Origin: Scalesia atractyloides
Taxonomy: Eukaryota > Streptophyta > Magnoliopsida > Asterales > Asteraceae
Length of the DNA stretch: 64,000 nt
Reading direction: 5' to 3'
Assembly: GCA_947069175.1 (NCBI GenBank)
Contig: CAMTDV010001633.1
Location: 57,456,102 to 57,520,101 of the forward strand
A program made the translations under genes and the position numbers. A model generated the notes under the pieces. The model was given only the letters and a program-made list of their open reading frames with translations. It did not search any database and was not told the DNA's origin. Shown here one piece after another: positions 22,063 to 33,046 of this stretch; position 1 is the stretch's first letter; the number at the start of each line of letters is the position of its first letter.

Positions 22063-23826
22063 GGTGGTATCAGAGCATGGTTACCAATTAAAATTGTCTA
22101 TCGCCTTCTGGAATCACCATTGCTCTTGATTTGATGTTTCTTTCTGCCATATACCATGGAGACGTAAAATTTTAATGAGATTTTGATGAATTTAGAGTGT
22201 GTTTCTGGATTGTGGAGCAAAATCGAATGGATTTGATGCGTTCCAATGGATTTCTGCAGAAATCTAAAGAAATTTGGATTAGTTCGACTAATTTAGACTA
22301 TATTTGTTGGGTTTTCTGTGTGATCTGAAGAACTAAAGTTAGTAACCGTTTTTTTGAGTTATTTTTTTTACAGTTCTGAGTTTATTAGTTCCGAGTTTAT
22401 TGTGTTTGTTACATTTCCGTAGTATTGATGGCCTTATTGTGAAGTCACGCTTTGGTAGATAATACGTAAAAGAAAGTATAATTCGGAGAGGATACCTTTT
22501 GAATTTTTGAACTTGTTCAGAGGTTTGTTGTGTGGTTCCATTTGTTTTGAATGTTTATTCTGTTCCGAAGTTTTGTTTAGAATTTTCTTAGAGTTCCGAA
22601 GTTCTAGATGTTTCGAATTTCCTAAAGTTTCGAGTTTATTTGTTCCGAAGTATCTTTTATAGTTCAGAAGGATTTCAGGAGTTTCTTTGTTCAGTATACT
22701 AGGTGTTCCGGATTATTAGTTATGGTTAGGATATGTTGTGTAGTTCGGAAGTTTGGAGTATTGAGAAGTTCGGAATAAGTAATGGTAAAAGATGGTGATA
22801 GAAAATCTTTCCAAATTTTGGTACGCTAATGATGGACCATGGTTGTTTACTAGATTCTAGGTGTTCACATTTGGTCCTTGTTAGAGTTTTGGACGAATTA
22901 GGACTTTTATCATACATTTGAGGTGAAACGAAGAAGAAGAGATTTGGACTTTGAAAGTTTACAAAGAAAAAGGGGGAGTAAAAAATTCAAAATATCATAT
23001 TTTCTTTGTAAATTTTGAAAAGGTGTGACATTAAAACAAGTTCGTGTTTATATTCTTAGAGATTAAATGAGATTTCGTCTTACCGGTGTAGAAATGTTCA
23101 AAACATGATGCAATTTAAAGCTCATGTGTGATTGAATTTCGCCGAGTATGTTTGTTATTTAATCGGGTGTCTTCGTGATGAAGTGGATTTCTCATTTGAC
23201 AAGTAGTTAAAGATTGAGCATTTATCATATGTTGGTTAGAGTATAGAAGATTAGTTTTCTTTGTCCCTTTTCCAAGTTGGTGACTAGTCGGATTCTCGAA
23301 ATAATTTGGAGGCTCTTACTTTGAGGGAGAGATCAGAGATGAAAGTCATCGGGTTATTAGCAGATTTATGAAGACATGTGATTGAATTATGAAGATACGA
23401 GACGGAATGAAATCATGCATTGATGCTTGAAGACTTTGATCAAGATTGGTGGATGTACGTTTTCGGAGTTCAGTTTGATTTCACTTATCGAACTGAACTT
23501 CATGTCTTTGAGTGATTTGAGTATTTGATGTCGAGCATTGGAAATCCGACGTTTCAATCTTTTGCAAGTTAAGTTTGAAAATTATGGATCGAACGATATT
23601 CTTACATTAGTTTGTAGGTTTGTTCGCGTTAGCTTGATTCAGGAGTAAATTGAGGGGCAAGATCTACAGTGTTTGATGTTGGATTTTTCAGATTTGTCAG
23701 AGCGGCTATTTAAGTGATCGTTGGCAAGTCTTTCATTTGAGGTTGAAAATCGTTGTGCTGTACAGAAAAGATCAAGTTTTGGACAACATGGAAAGCAGGC
23801 ATGATATAATCAGTCAAGGGGGAGTG
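22063..23826 (+). other. Primer-binding site and interior of the LARD-like element
   Basis: TGGTATCAGAGC at 22065, then 1.7 kb of non-coding sequence rich in TTCCGAAGT/TTCGGAGT phrases, with AAAGGGGGAG near 22970 and the polypurine tract at the right end. Confidence 0.75.
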
Positions 23827-24464
23827 TGTAAGTGCGATACCTAGTGACTGAAGATATCAGTGTCAAACAGAATTGATAGAAACAGTTAAGTGGAAGTCTA
23901 TAAGTGCAGTTCCTGCCTGGTAATTGTGCTTCATCAATTCTGGTCAAAAGTTCAAGTCATGAAGAAGTCAAAGTCGAAGAATTCAAAACTTTTGTAGTTC
24001 TGAATTTATTTCGAGTTTATTATGGATGTCGAAAATTATGTTTGGTTGTTTAGTCAGTAGTATCATGTTAATATGGTCTGAATTATGATGTAAGTTCATA
24101 GGTTTATGAATACCTCTAAACAATAAATGGTCTGTGTTATTGGTAGGTACTATAGAACATTATGCTTGTTCCGTAGTACTGGTTTAACCCTATAAATACG
24201 GGTTTGGTGTTGTAATTCCGTAGCTATTCAGTTCTAAGTGAACACAGTGAGTTAGTGAGAAAGTTTGGAGAAAGAAAGCTAGGGTTTAGATCTATGTGAT
24301 AACTAACTTGTCTAGGAGATGTATACTCTCTCGGTTTGTATTAATTTGTGTTGACTGATTATATAAGAGTTTTTCTACATATTTATATCCCATGTTCATT
24401 TTATGTCTACACCAAGTGCAATGTTTGTGTATGTCATCAGTCCAGGGGGTCAAGAGGACTTTCA
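23827..24464 (+). repeat. 3' LTR of the LARD-like element, 638 bp
   Basis: Starts TGTAAGTGCG directly after the purine tract and ends GGACTTTCA. TATAAATA lies at about 24191. Confidence 0.8.
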
Positions 24465-25011
24465 AATAGTATATACTGGAGTGGTATTATGCACTGCAGA
24501 TGCAGCTGCAAGCATAGATCCATTTGTTTGATTATTTAATGCAGTTGTAGACATGGTTAACTCATGCAGTTTGATGCAGCTACAAGCATGGTTGGCTTAT
24601 GCAGCTTGATTCAATTACACGCATAGGTACATTTGTTTGATTGATGCAACTGCAAGCATAGCTTGATTGTTTGACGTAGCTACAAGCATATGGACATTGG
24701 TTTGATGCAACTACATTGTTTAATTGTTTCAAGCAACTACATTGTTTGATTATTTGATTGATGTAACATACACTTTGATTGTTTGATGCAGGCTGATGCA
24801 GCTTGATGCAGTTCCATGCATAGGTACATTTGTTTGATTGATGCAACTGAAAGCATAGCTTGATTGTTTGACGCAGCTACAAGCATAGGGACATTTGTTT
24901 GATGCAACTACATTGTTTAATTGTTTCATGCAACTACATTGTTTGATTATTTGATTGATGCAACATACACATTGATTGTTTGATGCAGCTATAAGCATAC
25001 ATATGTACAGT
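24465..25011. repeat. Degenerate tandem array of GATGCAGCTACAAGCATA units
   Basis: About 20 occurrences of GATGCARCTRCAAGCATA-like and TTGTTTGATTG words. At a larger scale two copies of a roughly 200-base unit are visible: the GTTTGATTATTTGATTGATG word near 24745 recurs near 24943. Open frames here are by-products of the repeat. Confidence 0.8.
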
Positions 25012-25285
25012 CTTACCTCGACCCCGTGGGAATAGAGAGGCTGCTTCCAGTGAGACCCTCGGATCGATAGTAGTTTTGCATCAAGCCTTGGACATAAGGC
25101 ACATAACACTTAGCAATTGGGACAATATGTACCCCTTTGTCTTTCGATATCAATGCTACTACATGATGCATGATTAACCGTTCACCGCTTTTAACGTTAT
25201 TTTCATGAAATTAGTAAAATTACGTTAGAGTTAGTGCAATTTCACTTTTGCCCCCGAACGCCCACACATGTATACATTATATGCA
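25012..25285 (-). mobile_element. RTE/SINE-like repeat copy 1
   Basis: The reverse complement of 59486-59775: shared stretches include GCAAAACTACTATCGA, GGTCTCACTGGAAGC, GTTATGTGCCTTATGTCCAA and the AACGTTAATTT-type inverted repeat. The segment around GGTCTCACTGGAAGC resembles the widespread 3' end shared by plant RTE LINEs and SINEs. Assignment is by recollection of that motif. Confidence 0.6.
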
Positions 25286-25689
25286 TTAAGATCGATTAGT
25301 TAGAGCAATGTGTTAGAGATTTAATTAAGGTAGTTAACTAAGAGTGTTAGAGAGTTATTAGTTTAGATGTTTATACTTTGAATTTGGTGGGAAAACTTAA
25401 ATTTAGAGGCAATGACACATGTTGCAGATATAAATATGGGGGTGTTTTGATATTTTTAGTTAATTCAAATGGAACTTAGACTGCAAGAAGATGAAATCAC
25501 ATAGACTCAGATGATAAGACTTTAGCTTTAAGGGCCCAACCTGCGATTTCATGTAAACCATAAAGACTATTTGCTCAAATAATAATAAGTGTAGAATATA
25601 GAGGGAGTTGAAAGGAACATGTTAAAACAGAAGAAGGCTAAACCTTGAATCTTTCCATTTCAAAGTTCAGTCGGTTTGTGTATAACTCT
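25286..25689. other. Intergenic, upstream of the DUF668 gene
   Basis: No gene or clear repeat seen. It should contain the promoter of the gene downstream; a TATA-like GTGTATAACTC lies near 25678. Confidence 0.5.
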
Positions 25690-25808
25690 TTCCATGTGAG
25701 TTGGGTGGTTAGAGAGCAGTGCAGTGCAGCTTCTTCCCTCTCCCTCAACCCACATTCACCATTTCTCCCTCTCCTTCAATTCCGTATTGCAAGTCTCGTA
25801 CAGATTCG
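25690..25808 (+). other. Probable 5' UTR exon of the DUF668 gene
   Basis: C/T-rich leader-like sequence (CTTCCCTCTCCCTCAACCC) ending at a good splice donor (TTCG|GTGAGT, donor at 25809). A matching acceptor, TTTTTATAG, lies at 27318-27326, 50 bases before the first ATG of the recognisable protein. The exon start is a guess. Confidence 0.45.
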
Positions 25809-25866
25809 GTGAGTTTTCTTTCATCTTTTCACATGCGATTTCTACTTCATTATTCATTCCTGTTTT

Positions 25867-26045
25867 CAGGGGCGTAGCTTTGTGGAGGGCCGGGCCGACC
25901 CCCCGAACTTTTTGCTCGGTGGTATACGGTATGTAGTTTTCGTATGAAAATTTTTAGGTATATACGTTTTCGACCCCCGGTTTTATAATTTTTTTAGGTA
26001 TATACGTTTTCGACCCCCGGTCGGAAATCTCAAGCTTCGCCACTG
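25867..26045. mobile_element. hAT-type MITE, 179 bp, in the leader intron
   Basis: Terminal inverted repeats CAGGGGCGTAGCTT and (reverse complement of the right end) CAGTGGCGAAGCTT, flanked by 8-bp target duplications CCTGTTTT (25859-25866) and CCTGTGTT (26046-26053), 7 of 8 matching. The inside holds a short tandem duplication of TAGGTATATACGTTTTCGAC. The terminus and the 8-bp duplication fit the hAT superfamily. Confidence 0.8.
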
Positions 26046-26099
26046 CCTGTGTTGTTTCAGCTTTCACTCTATCAATTGTTCTGGTTGGACTAATGCAGC

Positions 26100-26127
26100 G
26101 GTTAGGGTTAGGGTTAGGGTTAGGGTT
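26100..26127 (+). repeat. Short (GGTTAG)n telomere-like repeat
   Basis: Four hexamers of GGTTAG ending in TTAGGGTTTTA. The canonical plant telomere unit is a heptamer, so this is a hexamer microsatellite that includes one telo-box (AAACCCTAA on the minus strand), a motif often found near transcription starts. Confidence 0.75.
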
Positions 26128-26684
26128 TTATTTTCATTTCATTCACTTCACCAGTTCACCTAATTGTTCTGATTTAGTTCTTTTTTCCTATTCTAGGTCA
26201 TGGAATTAGAAGCCCTGAACATTCACATTGTTAGTGGATTATGTTTTAGCCAAATTTGCATGTTTTATGAATCTTTTTTTACAGCCTTAAAAGTTAAATT
26301 ACATTGAATGATAGATGTTGTGATGTTATTTGTCACTGGTCCGGTTGGTTGTCTGTAATGCAAGCCAGTAGAGCTAGGATATGTAATCCCGGCTTGTTTG
26401 TAGGATCCCTCTCACTCGCATTGAAGGCTTGTATTGTGCTATGTTAAGTGTACAATGCGTGTGGGGCAGAAGATTTGATATCTTTGACGTTAATGAAAAT
26501 TAGAACTAGTGTTGCAATCGTTAGAAAGTTTGATATATAAACATTTGTTTCTTACTCAAAACCTTAAACAAGCTTTCAATTTTGATGATGTAAAGGTAAA
26601 TCCATTGACTTCCAAAAGTCAAAAGCTTGTATTGATAGCCTGCTATATGCATAAAACACACCCAAATCTATTAATGGCGAATAC

Positions 26685-27018
26685 TGACAAATAGCGATGA
26701 GGTACCTATATGCTACATAGCGATAGCGATAAATAGCGGGCAATTATTTCATAAATAGTGATACACTAGAAAAAGAGTTTTAAAAATTTTTATATGTATA
26801 TTATATCAAAATACCCTGGTATATAAGCTATTTTACATGTATATTTAACAAAAATCAGCTATTTTATAGCTATATTTAATTCCTAATTATATTTAAAAAA
26901 ACGAGAAATAAAATTAATTGTCGCTATTATCGCTATGTCGCTACAACCCTAATAGCGAGCCTAGACCTATACGCTACATAGCGCGCTATAGCAATCGCTA
27001 CGCTCGCTATTGACAACT
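26685..27018. mobile_element. MITE-like palindromic repeat rich in TAGCGATAGCG
   Basis: Left end TGACAAATAGCGATGAGG and reversed right end TGTCAATAGCGAGCG form an imperfect inverted repeat; ATAGCGATAGCG words recur at both ends. No target duplication was found, so the class is unknown. Confidence 0.45.
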
Positions 27019-27376
27019 ATGGTGTGTGTGCATACATATAGAGTGATTTTCAATACAGATGCAGCTTAAGTAGTCCACTGCATCGACACTTGTACCTATT
27101 GCTTTAAATGTGATACATAAGACGGTTTTTTAATTGCCTCTCTTTCTCTCTTCCATGCACTATGTATAAGTGTTTATGCGATATAAACGCGATTCCTTAC
27201 CTTAAAAATTGGTTTGTATTGTTTGCACACCATGCATACATGTACATATACATATTCATAATCAGAATAATTACCTTAACACAATGAAACTTATTGGATT
27301 GACTTTTGTTTGTTACCTTTTTATAGTGATTCAGAATCAGAATAACTACTATTGGGCTCAATATACTTGTTGCACC

Positions 27377-29071
27377 ATGGTCGGTGAATCATGGTTCCAT
27401 GGTCTGTGGAAGCCTTCAAGAAAACATGACAATGGTCTAGAAAAGGTGCGAATTGGAGTGCTGGTGTTTGAAGTAGCAAGTGTGATGTCTAAATTGGTCC
27501 ACCAGTGGAATTCACTAACTGACAAGCAAATCACAAAGTTAAGGGAAGAAATAAGCAACTCAACAGGTGTTAAAAAGCTCATTTCAGATGATGACGATTA
27601 TATAGTTGATTTAATATGTGCCGAAATGCTACACAATTTGGACAACGTGTCAAAAGTTGTCACAAGGCTTTCAAAGAAATGTAGAGATCCTGTTCTAAAA
27701 TCCTTCGAATGCGCATACGATGATCTGGTTAAATTTGGTGTTGATCAGTACGAATGGCAGTTTACGTGGAAGAAAATGGTCAAGAAAGTGAAAAAGATGG
27801 AAAATTTCATTGTGGTTAACGCAAATTTGTATCAAGCAATTGAAAATCTTACAGAACTTGAGCAAATCTTAAAGAGAATCAAGAATAATGATGATCACGA
27901 TACCATAAACGTTGTTGATTATACAAAGAAAATGGCGTGGAAACAACATGAAGTGAAACGGTTGAAAGAGATTTCATTATGGAACAAGACTTATGATTAT
28001 GTGGTTCTTATTTTAGCAAGATCTATATTCACTATCTTTGCTAGAATTGGTCAAGTTTTCGGAATCACACATGTGCTACCTCCAAAGATTCAAGAATCTA
28101 CATTACTAGATTCCGGGTTGCTTCAAGAAAATTACCCGGTTCAGAATAGAATTACAAGAGTCTCCTCAGGCCCGTTGGGGAACATTGGTACTAAATCTGG
28201 CTCGATTTCAAGAACGCATAACGTGAAGAAATACTATTCAGGCCCACTTGGTAATTCGATCACTGTTTCTAGCTCTAAAAGTAGAAATATGAACTATTTT
28301 TCAGGACCCATTGAGAAATTAACATCCAAGTCGGGACCTTTAACCCGAGCCGCTAAAACCGGGCTCAAATGGTGGCACACCCGCGATAATTCATCAAAAA
28401 TCCGCGAGAAAAAGACTGTTTCACCCAACCAGTTGTCTACCAGTGGACCTTTTAAAGGATGCGTGATGAGCGGAAATGGTTCTCCATCAAAGAGCCCAGA
28501 TGCTGCCTCTTCTGCCGCCAGGTTTCGGGTCAAAGAAACCCACGGTGCGAAACCGAGCCGGTTCGATCCACCTCCAGAAACACTGGGGGCGGTTGCATTA
28601 GCCCTTCATTATGCTAATTTGATTGTGGTTCTTGAAAAGCTAGTAGCATCACCCCATCTGATCGGTCAAGATGCAAGAGAAGATTTATACAACATGCTGC
28701 CTAAAAATGTGAAAAACGCTCTGGTTAGATTAAAACCATATGCTAAAAGCTTAGAAATGGCGGTTTTTGATTCGGCTCCAGTAGAAGAATGGAGTGAAGC
28801 AATGCTGGGAATTTTAGACTGGCTATCTCCACTTGCTCATAATATGATAAGATCGCAATCAGAAAGAAGCTTTGAGCATCAATACATGGTTTCTAGAACA
28901 AATGTTCTTCTTGTACAGACAATCTACTATGCAAATCAACAAAAAACCGAGGCGACGATTACTGAGCTTCTTGTCGGTTTAAACTACATTTGGAGGTTTA
29001 ATAGAGAAGTTGATACAAAAGCTTTGTTGGAGTGTGAACATGGTGTTGATGATTTTGTAAACATGGTTTAG
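27377..29071 (+). CDS. DUF3475/DUF668 protein (PSK SIMULATOR-like)
   Basis: One coding exon for 565 residues. I start it at the ATG of MVGESWFHGLWKPSR (27377) because the 56 upstream in-frame residues (including CIHVHIHIHNQNN) look like translated leader, and family members begin at this motif. The N-terminal DUF3475 region lies at about residues 20-80 (VLVFEVASVMSKLVHQWNSL). A helical, charged middle follows, then a Ser/Gly linker with repeated SGPLGN/SGPIEK/SGPF motifs (about 265-365), and a DUF668 domain at about 395-485 (TLGAVALALHYANLIVVLEK). Known relatives (PSK SIMULATOR) promote growth in peptide-hormone signalling. This subgroup lacks the Gly at position 2 needed for myristoylation. 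It is intact; the exact function is unproven. Confidence 0.9.
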   Translation: MVGESWFHGLWKPSRKHDNGLEKVRIGVLVFEVASVMSKLVHQWNSLTDKQITKLREEISNSTGVKKLISDDDDYIVDLICAEMLHNLDNVSKVVTRLSKKCRDPVLKSFECAYDDLVKFGVDQYEWQFTWKKMVKKVKKMENFIVVNANLYQAIENLTELEQILKRIKNNDDHDTINVVDYTKKMAWKQHEVKRLKEISLWNKTYDYVVLILARSIFTIFARIGQVFGITHVLPPKIQESTLLDSGLLQENYPVQNRITRVSSGPLGNIGTKSGSISRTHNVKKYYSGPLGNSITVSSSKSRNMNYFSGPIEKLTSKSGPLTRAAKTGLKWWHTRDNSSKIREKKTVSPNQLSTSGPFKGCVMSGNGSPSKSPDAASSAARFRVKETHGAKPSRFDPPPETLGAVALALHYANLIVVLEKLVASPHLIGQDAREDLYNMLPKNVKNALVRLKPYAKSLEMAVFDSAPVEEWSEAMLGILDWLSPLAHNMIRSQSERSFEHQYMVSRTNVLLVQTIYYANQQKTEATITELLVGLNYIWRFNREVDTKALLECEHGVDDFVNMV

Positions 29072-30130
29072 TTTAGTTTAGTTTAGTAGTGGTTTCTAAA
29101 CACCTTTTGATGGTTAGATAATGATGACCATAAAACTTTTGGCATATGTTAGATTTTGATGAAATGTGGAAATTTAACAAACTATAAATTAGGAACATAT
29201 ATGAGCATATAGGTATTCTACTCAAAGCTTTGGGAGTTTTTCAAAATAAAAACAAAATTTGATATTACATTTTTAACCCAAATTATTTGATCTTTTACTT
29301 ATAACCCAACAGTTTCATCTATTACAATTTAACCTCACAACATTTTTACTTTCAACTTTGGTACCCCACACTTTTCATATTTCGCAGATTTTTCGTTTTA
29401 CGTTTCGGTTTAAATTTTGCGAGTTAACACGGTGTAACGTTTGTGTGTGTGGTTCAACGTTTTAACGTTTCGTTTACACTCTGTACTCGATTTTGCGAGT
29501 TAACACGGCTCAACATGCGTGTGTGGTTCAACATTTATACGTCGTCTATTTTTTTCTCGTTTGTTATGATTTTTAGGTTTTATGATCATTGGAAGGATTA
29601 TCTATCATTAAATCTAATTATATGCGACGTGTTAAATCTAATTATATATAACGTGTTAAACGTGGCTCGAATCAAGGTTGTTCACAAGAGCTGAAGGTTT
29701 AGGAACCGTTAGGTCTTGGGTTTTATTGGATTTTCTCCTGAGGCATTATGATCAGGTGGTTTCGCTCAAGCACCAGTGATCCAAATTTGTCGTTAAAAAT
29801 ATATATCACCCATTAATTAACATATTAGTTATTTTCTTTGTTATGTTACCATTCTGGTTAATAAGCTAATATTTTATTAAACTACATATAATATAAAATT
29901 AATTAAAGATTACAGACCTAAACTAGGGTTGTTCCTGTTACCGAACCAGCCCACGTAGTCGAACCCAACTAACCAAAACCAATGGTTTGGTTTTAAGTTT
30001 GTTCAAAAACCGAATTTCAGGTTCAGTTTTTTGTTTGGTTTTTGCTTTGCTTGTATCCAAAGAAAACAAACCGAACCAAACACATAAAAACCGCCCCAAC
30101 TTTATAACTGAACCCGTAAACAATCTTAGT
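29072..30130. other. 3' flank of the DUF668 gene and intergenic DNA
   Basis: Starts with a TTTAG-repeat stretch just past the stop and AT-rich 3' UTR-like sequence. Around 29400-29540 the phrase TTTTGCGAGTTAACACGG occurs twice (29416, 29491), a direct repeat about 75 bases apart. No gene is supported. Confidence 0.5.
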
Positions 30131-31088
30131 AATTGAATTAATGAATTATAATAGAGTAAATACTATTTTGGCCCCTATGGTTTAGCCAGGTTAACACTTT
30201 CGGTTCAAAAAGGAACCTTATGATATATCAAACCCTAAGGTTGCATTTTATAATGGTTTTAGGGCCCTAATGCTAACTTAGTTACTTTTTTGTAATTAGA
30301 TCATTATATATCTTATGGGTTTTTTTTTATAATTACAAAGTTCTTTTTATATTTAAGAGACTATTTATTTAATTATTTAATTTGTATTTATTATTTCATT
30401 ATATTCATGATTATTATTTAATAAAATACGTTTTCAATATACAAATGTGTTTTTTATAAACATTGTTTTTAAAATCATTTGTTTTTTAACCTTTTTCCTC
30501 AAAATCGTCCATCTTTTAAGATCGTTCATTTTTTAAAATAATTATTTTCAATCGTTTGTTTTTAAAAACAAAACATCTTTTACCGTTCATTTTAAAATCG
30601 CTTGTTTATTAAACTTTTTTAAAACAATTTGTTATTTGAATCATGCATTTTTAAAGCAGTTCTTTTTAAAATAGTTCATTTTTGAGCTTTCTATTCTATA
30701 ATTTACTTATAGCCGTTAGGAAAAAAGAATTTAAAAATGAACGATTTTAAAAATTAAAGGAATTTAAAACAAACAATTTTAAACAAATGAAACAGATTAT
30801 AAATGAAAATTTTTAAAAACGACATGTATAAAAAAACAATTAGGTATTAAAAGATTTAGTTAAAAATGTAAGGTTTTAAAAAGCGAACAATTTTAACAAA
30901 CACTCGGTTTCAAAATGAATGAGTTTTAAACGAACGATCTTTCATTTTTCAAACTTTTTTTTAGAATATTTAATCTTTTTTCAAATTTTCCATTGCTTTG
31001 AACCATTCGTTTGTTCAGAATTCGTTATTTTTTAATCCTCTTGTTTGCTTTTTAAAACTTTACAGTTGTTAACTTACTTTTGTAAAGT
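30131..31088. repeat. AT-rich repeat with inverted CGTTCATTTTAAAA / TTTTAAAAATGAACG words
   Basis: From about 30470 to 30690 the words run as (T)CGTTCATTTTTAAAA; from about 30725 to 30935 they run in the opposite sense (AAAATGAACGATTTT). The stretch could fold back on itself. The same words continue at 31680-31880, after an inserted MULE-type element. A TTTTGGCCCCTATGGTTT phrase typical of dispersed plant repeats opens the region. Confidence 0.55.
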
Positions 31089-31096
31089 TTTGTTTT

Positions 31097-31660
31097 GAAC
31101 AAATTTCCATTAAAGTCTCTGAGGTTTGACCAAATTGTCACTTTAGTCCAAATAGTTTTTTTCTTGCCATTTTAGTCCAAATAGTTTTGTTTTCTGCCAT
31201 TTTAGTCCCTGACTTTTGTCATTTTTTGCTATTTTCATCCAACCCACTAACTCCATTAAAAAAATTTAGTTAACTTAGGTGAATTTTGGTCAAACCACAT
31301 CTTTCTTTCTTTTTTGGCAGGTGCAATGGTATAGGAATGGTGTTGTGCCGGTTTACAGTGAAGATGATGGCGGTGGTTGCTTGGTTTTACGATGATGGCG
31401 GTGGTGTTGGTTGATGACGTGGGTGGTGTAAAAGTGGCCGGTGGTGGTGGAAATGGTGGTGGGGTGGGTGGTGACGATGCAGGCAGATGGTGGCAATGAT
31501 AGAAGGTTGTGATGGGGTGGGTGGTGGGAGGTGGTGGTCGATGACAATGGCAAAAAATAAAAAAAAGTTATGACTAAAATGGGAAGAAAAAAAAACAAAA
31601 CTATTTGGACTAAAGTGGTAATTTTGGTCAAACCTCATGGACTAAAATGGCAATTTACTC
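31097..31660. mobile_element. MULE-type non-autonomous element, 564 bp
   Basis: Long terminal inverted repeats of about 65 bases: left GAACAAATTTCCATT, reversed right GAGTAAATTGCCATT, both continuing into TGAGGTTTGACCAAA and ACTTTAGTCCAAATAG. Perfect 9-bp target duplications TTTTGTTTT lie at 31088-31096 and 31661-31669. Long TIRs with 9-bp duplications fit the Mutator-like superfamily. The interior (31330-31550) is a GGTGGTGG-rich low-complexity stretch with no transposase. Confidence 0.85.
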
Positions 31661-31669
31661 TTTTGTTTT

Positions 31670-31972
31670 TTTATAAACGTTGTTTTTAAGAATCTTCATT
31701 TTCTAAACCACACATTCTTTTTAAATCGATCATTTACAAATTATGTTGATTTAAATCGTTCGTTTTCCCTAACGGGAGTAAGTAAATTAAATACAAAGTT
31801 TAAAAAATGAACGATTTTAAAAACGGTTCTAAAATGAACGGTTTAAAAAGAAACGCTTTTAAAAATGAATGACTTAAAGGGGTGTGGTCGGGTTTTTTTA
31901 CCTAAAATAACACTAATTTTTTAAGGGGTGCGGCCGTCCACCTTGGCCAAAGGATAGGTCCGCCCCTGGCGT
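31670..31972. repeat. Continuation of the AT-rich repeat with a hAT-like right end
   Basis: The TTAAATCGTTCGTTTT words resume after the MULE element. The region ends in GGTCCGCCCCTG (to about 31969), which resembles a reversed hAT-type CAGGGGCGGACC terminus. I could not find its left partner. Confidence 0.4.
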
Positions 31973-33046
31973 TATGAAATGACGGATTAAGAAATTTTAA
32001 TATACAACGATAAATATAATATAATTATAGTAATATAAATAAATTGATTTGTCCAATTAAAATATTTCGTTTTTTATATCCTTTTCTAATTAATGATCAT
32101 GGCTTTGTTTACTTCAAAATATATTTTTTATTGTCAAATTACTTGTTTTATTTTCACATGAAAGTCATAAGAAACTGAAAAACAGTTGAGTTACACACTA
32201 AAATCACATTGCTCGTGTTCCACATGAAATATATGCACTTTTGGTTACTTGCAGGTAAAATGGGTTTTAAGTTATCTATAAACTTAATTACACAAATGGT
32301 AGTTGTAGTATGGTCTAATTATCATCTTTATATTGGTCAGTTTCGTCCATATGGTTTGATCACTTTTATCAGTTTCATCCAAAATGTTTTTCCCGTATGT
32401 AGATCCTTGTAGTTTCCAAATCTTGTTGTTATCCTCCACAAACCTCATCCATTTTAATGTTAACTCAGAGGCATTTGTGTCATTTCACATCTGCTTATAT
32501 TATTATTTTTTTGTACAATATTAAAAAAAACATTTAAAATGCACCCCACTTAGCAACACTAATACCCATCACCGAAGACCCTACCTAATACTCATTAATC
32601 TTCTTCTTCGATTGAACGGCATGACCACCACTCCGGCGACACACATTCTCGCTCTCTCTTTCTCTACCTCCACCAATCGCCAGCAACCACAAGCTCCAGC
32701 CACCACTACTGTTGGATCACACAATCGGAAAGAACAAAGCAAAGTTGCGTTCATCCTCCCCCCCCCCCCCCCCCCACCGTCGTTGGCATCAACCTTCTCC
32801 AACACACTCTTCTACCTCCTCTCTATCTCGCTCTCCAACGCACCCTTTCAGGTTCGTTTCGCTTGTAGGCTGATTGGGAGAACAAGAATGAACAAGGTTC
32901 GGTTTTTATTCGCCTGGATATTTTCTGTACATATATAGTGACCAAGTTCTTGTCTCATGGTGTCTCGAAAAAGTTGTTGTTTAATGCAACCGGTTAAGTT
33001 ATGGGTTTTTTGAAACACACTATGGTTGTCAATTTGGTTTGATGGT
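31973..33046. other. Intergenic repeat-like DNA without a supported gene
   Basis: Contains a run of 17 C (32759-32775) in a Pro-codon-rich stretch, and phrases (CAGTTTCGTCCATATGGTTTG) like those in dispersed transposon tails. The open frame at 32612-32938 has no recognisable domain and depends on the poly-C run, so I do not call it a gene. Confidence 0.5.

Larger units (their letters stand above)
21455..24464 (+). mobile_element. Second non-coding LTR retrotransposon (LARD-like), about 3.0 kb
   Basis: Direct LTRs at about 21455-22062 and 23827-24464 flank a 1.75 kb interior with no ORF of note. The primer-binding site TGGTATCAGAGC lies at 22065-22076 and a purine tract (GTCAAGGGGGAGTG) at 23813-23826. 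Both LTRs contain CCCTATAAATAYGGGTTT, a clear TATA box. The left LTR lacks about 20 bases near its start and merges with the end of the family-A LTR, and no matching target duplication was found, so its left edge is approximate. Confidence 0.8.

Noticed and set aside
24580..25109. Cys-rich open frames on the minus strand
   Set aside because: They are translations of the tandem GATGCAGCTACAAGCATA array, as shown by the repeated INQIIKQCSC segments; no start context or domain.
26100..26127. Interstitial telomere from a chromosome fusion
   Set aside because: Only four hexamer units, not the plant heptamer, and inside a gene's presumed leader intron; a microsatellite/telo-box is simpler.
27209..27376. 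Upstream 56 residues of the DUF668 frame
   Set aside because: Composition is leader-like (His/Asn-rich), a splice acceptor lies inside it at 27326, and the family begins at MVGESWF.
31353..31638. His/Pro-rich open frames on the minus strand
   Set aside because: They lie in the GGTGGTGG-rich interior of the MULE-type element and are low-complexity translation.
32612..32938. Open frame with a poly-Pro run
   Set aside because: Driven by a 17-C homopolymer; no domain, no splice or promoter support, and the minus strand has a mirrored Gly-run frame.
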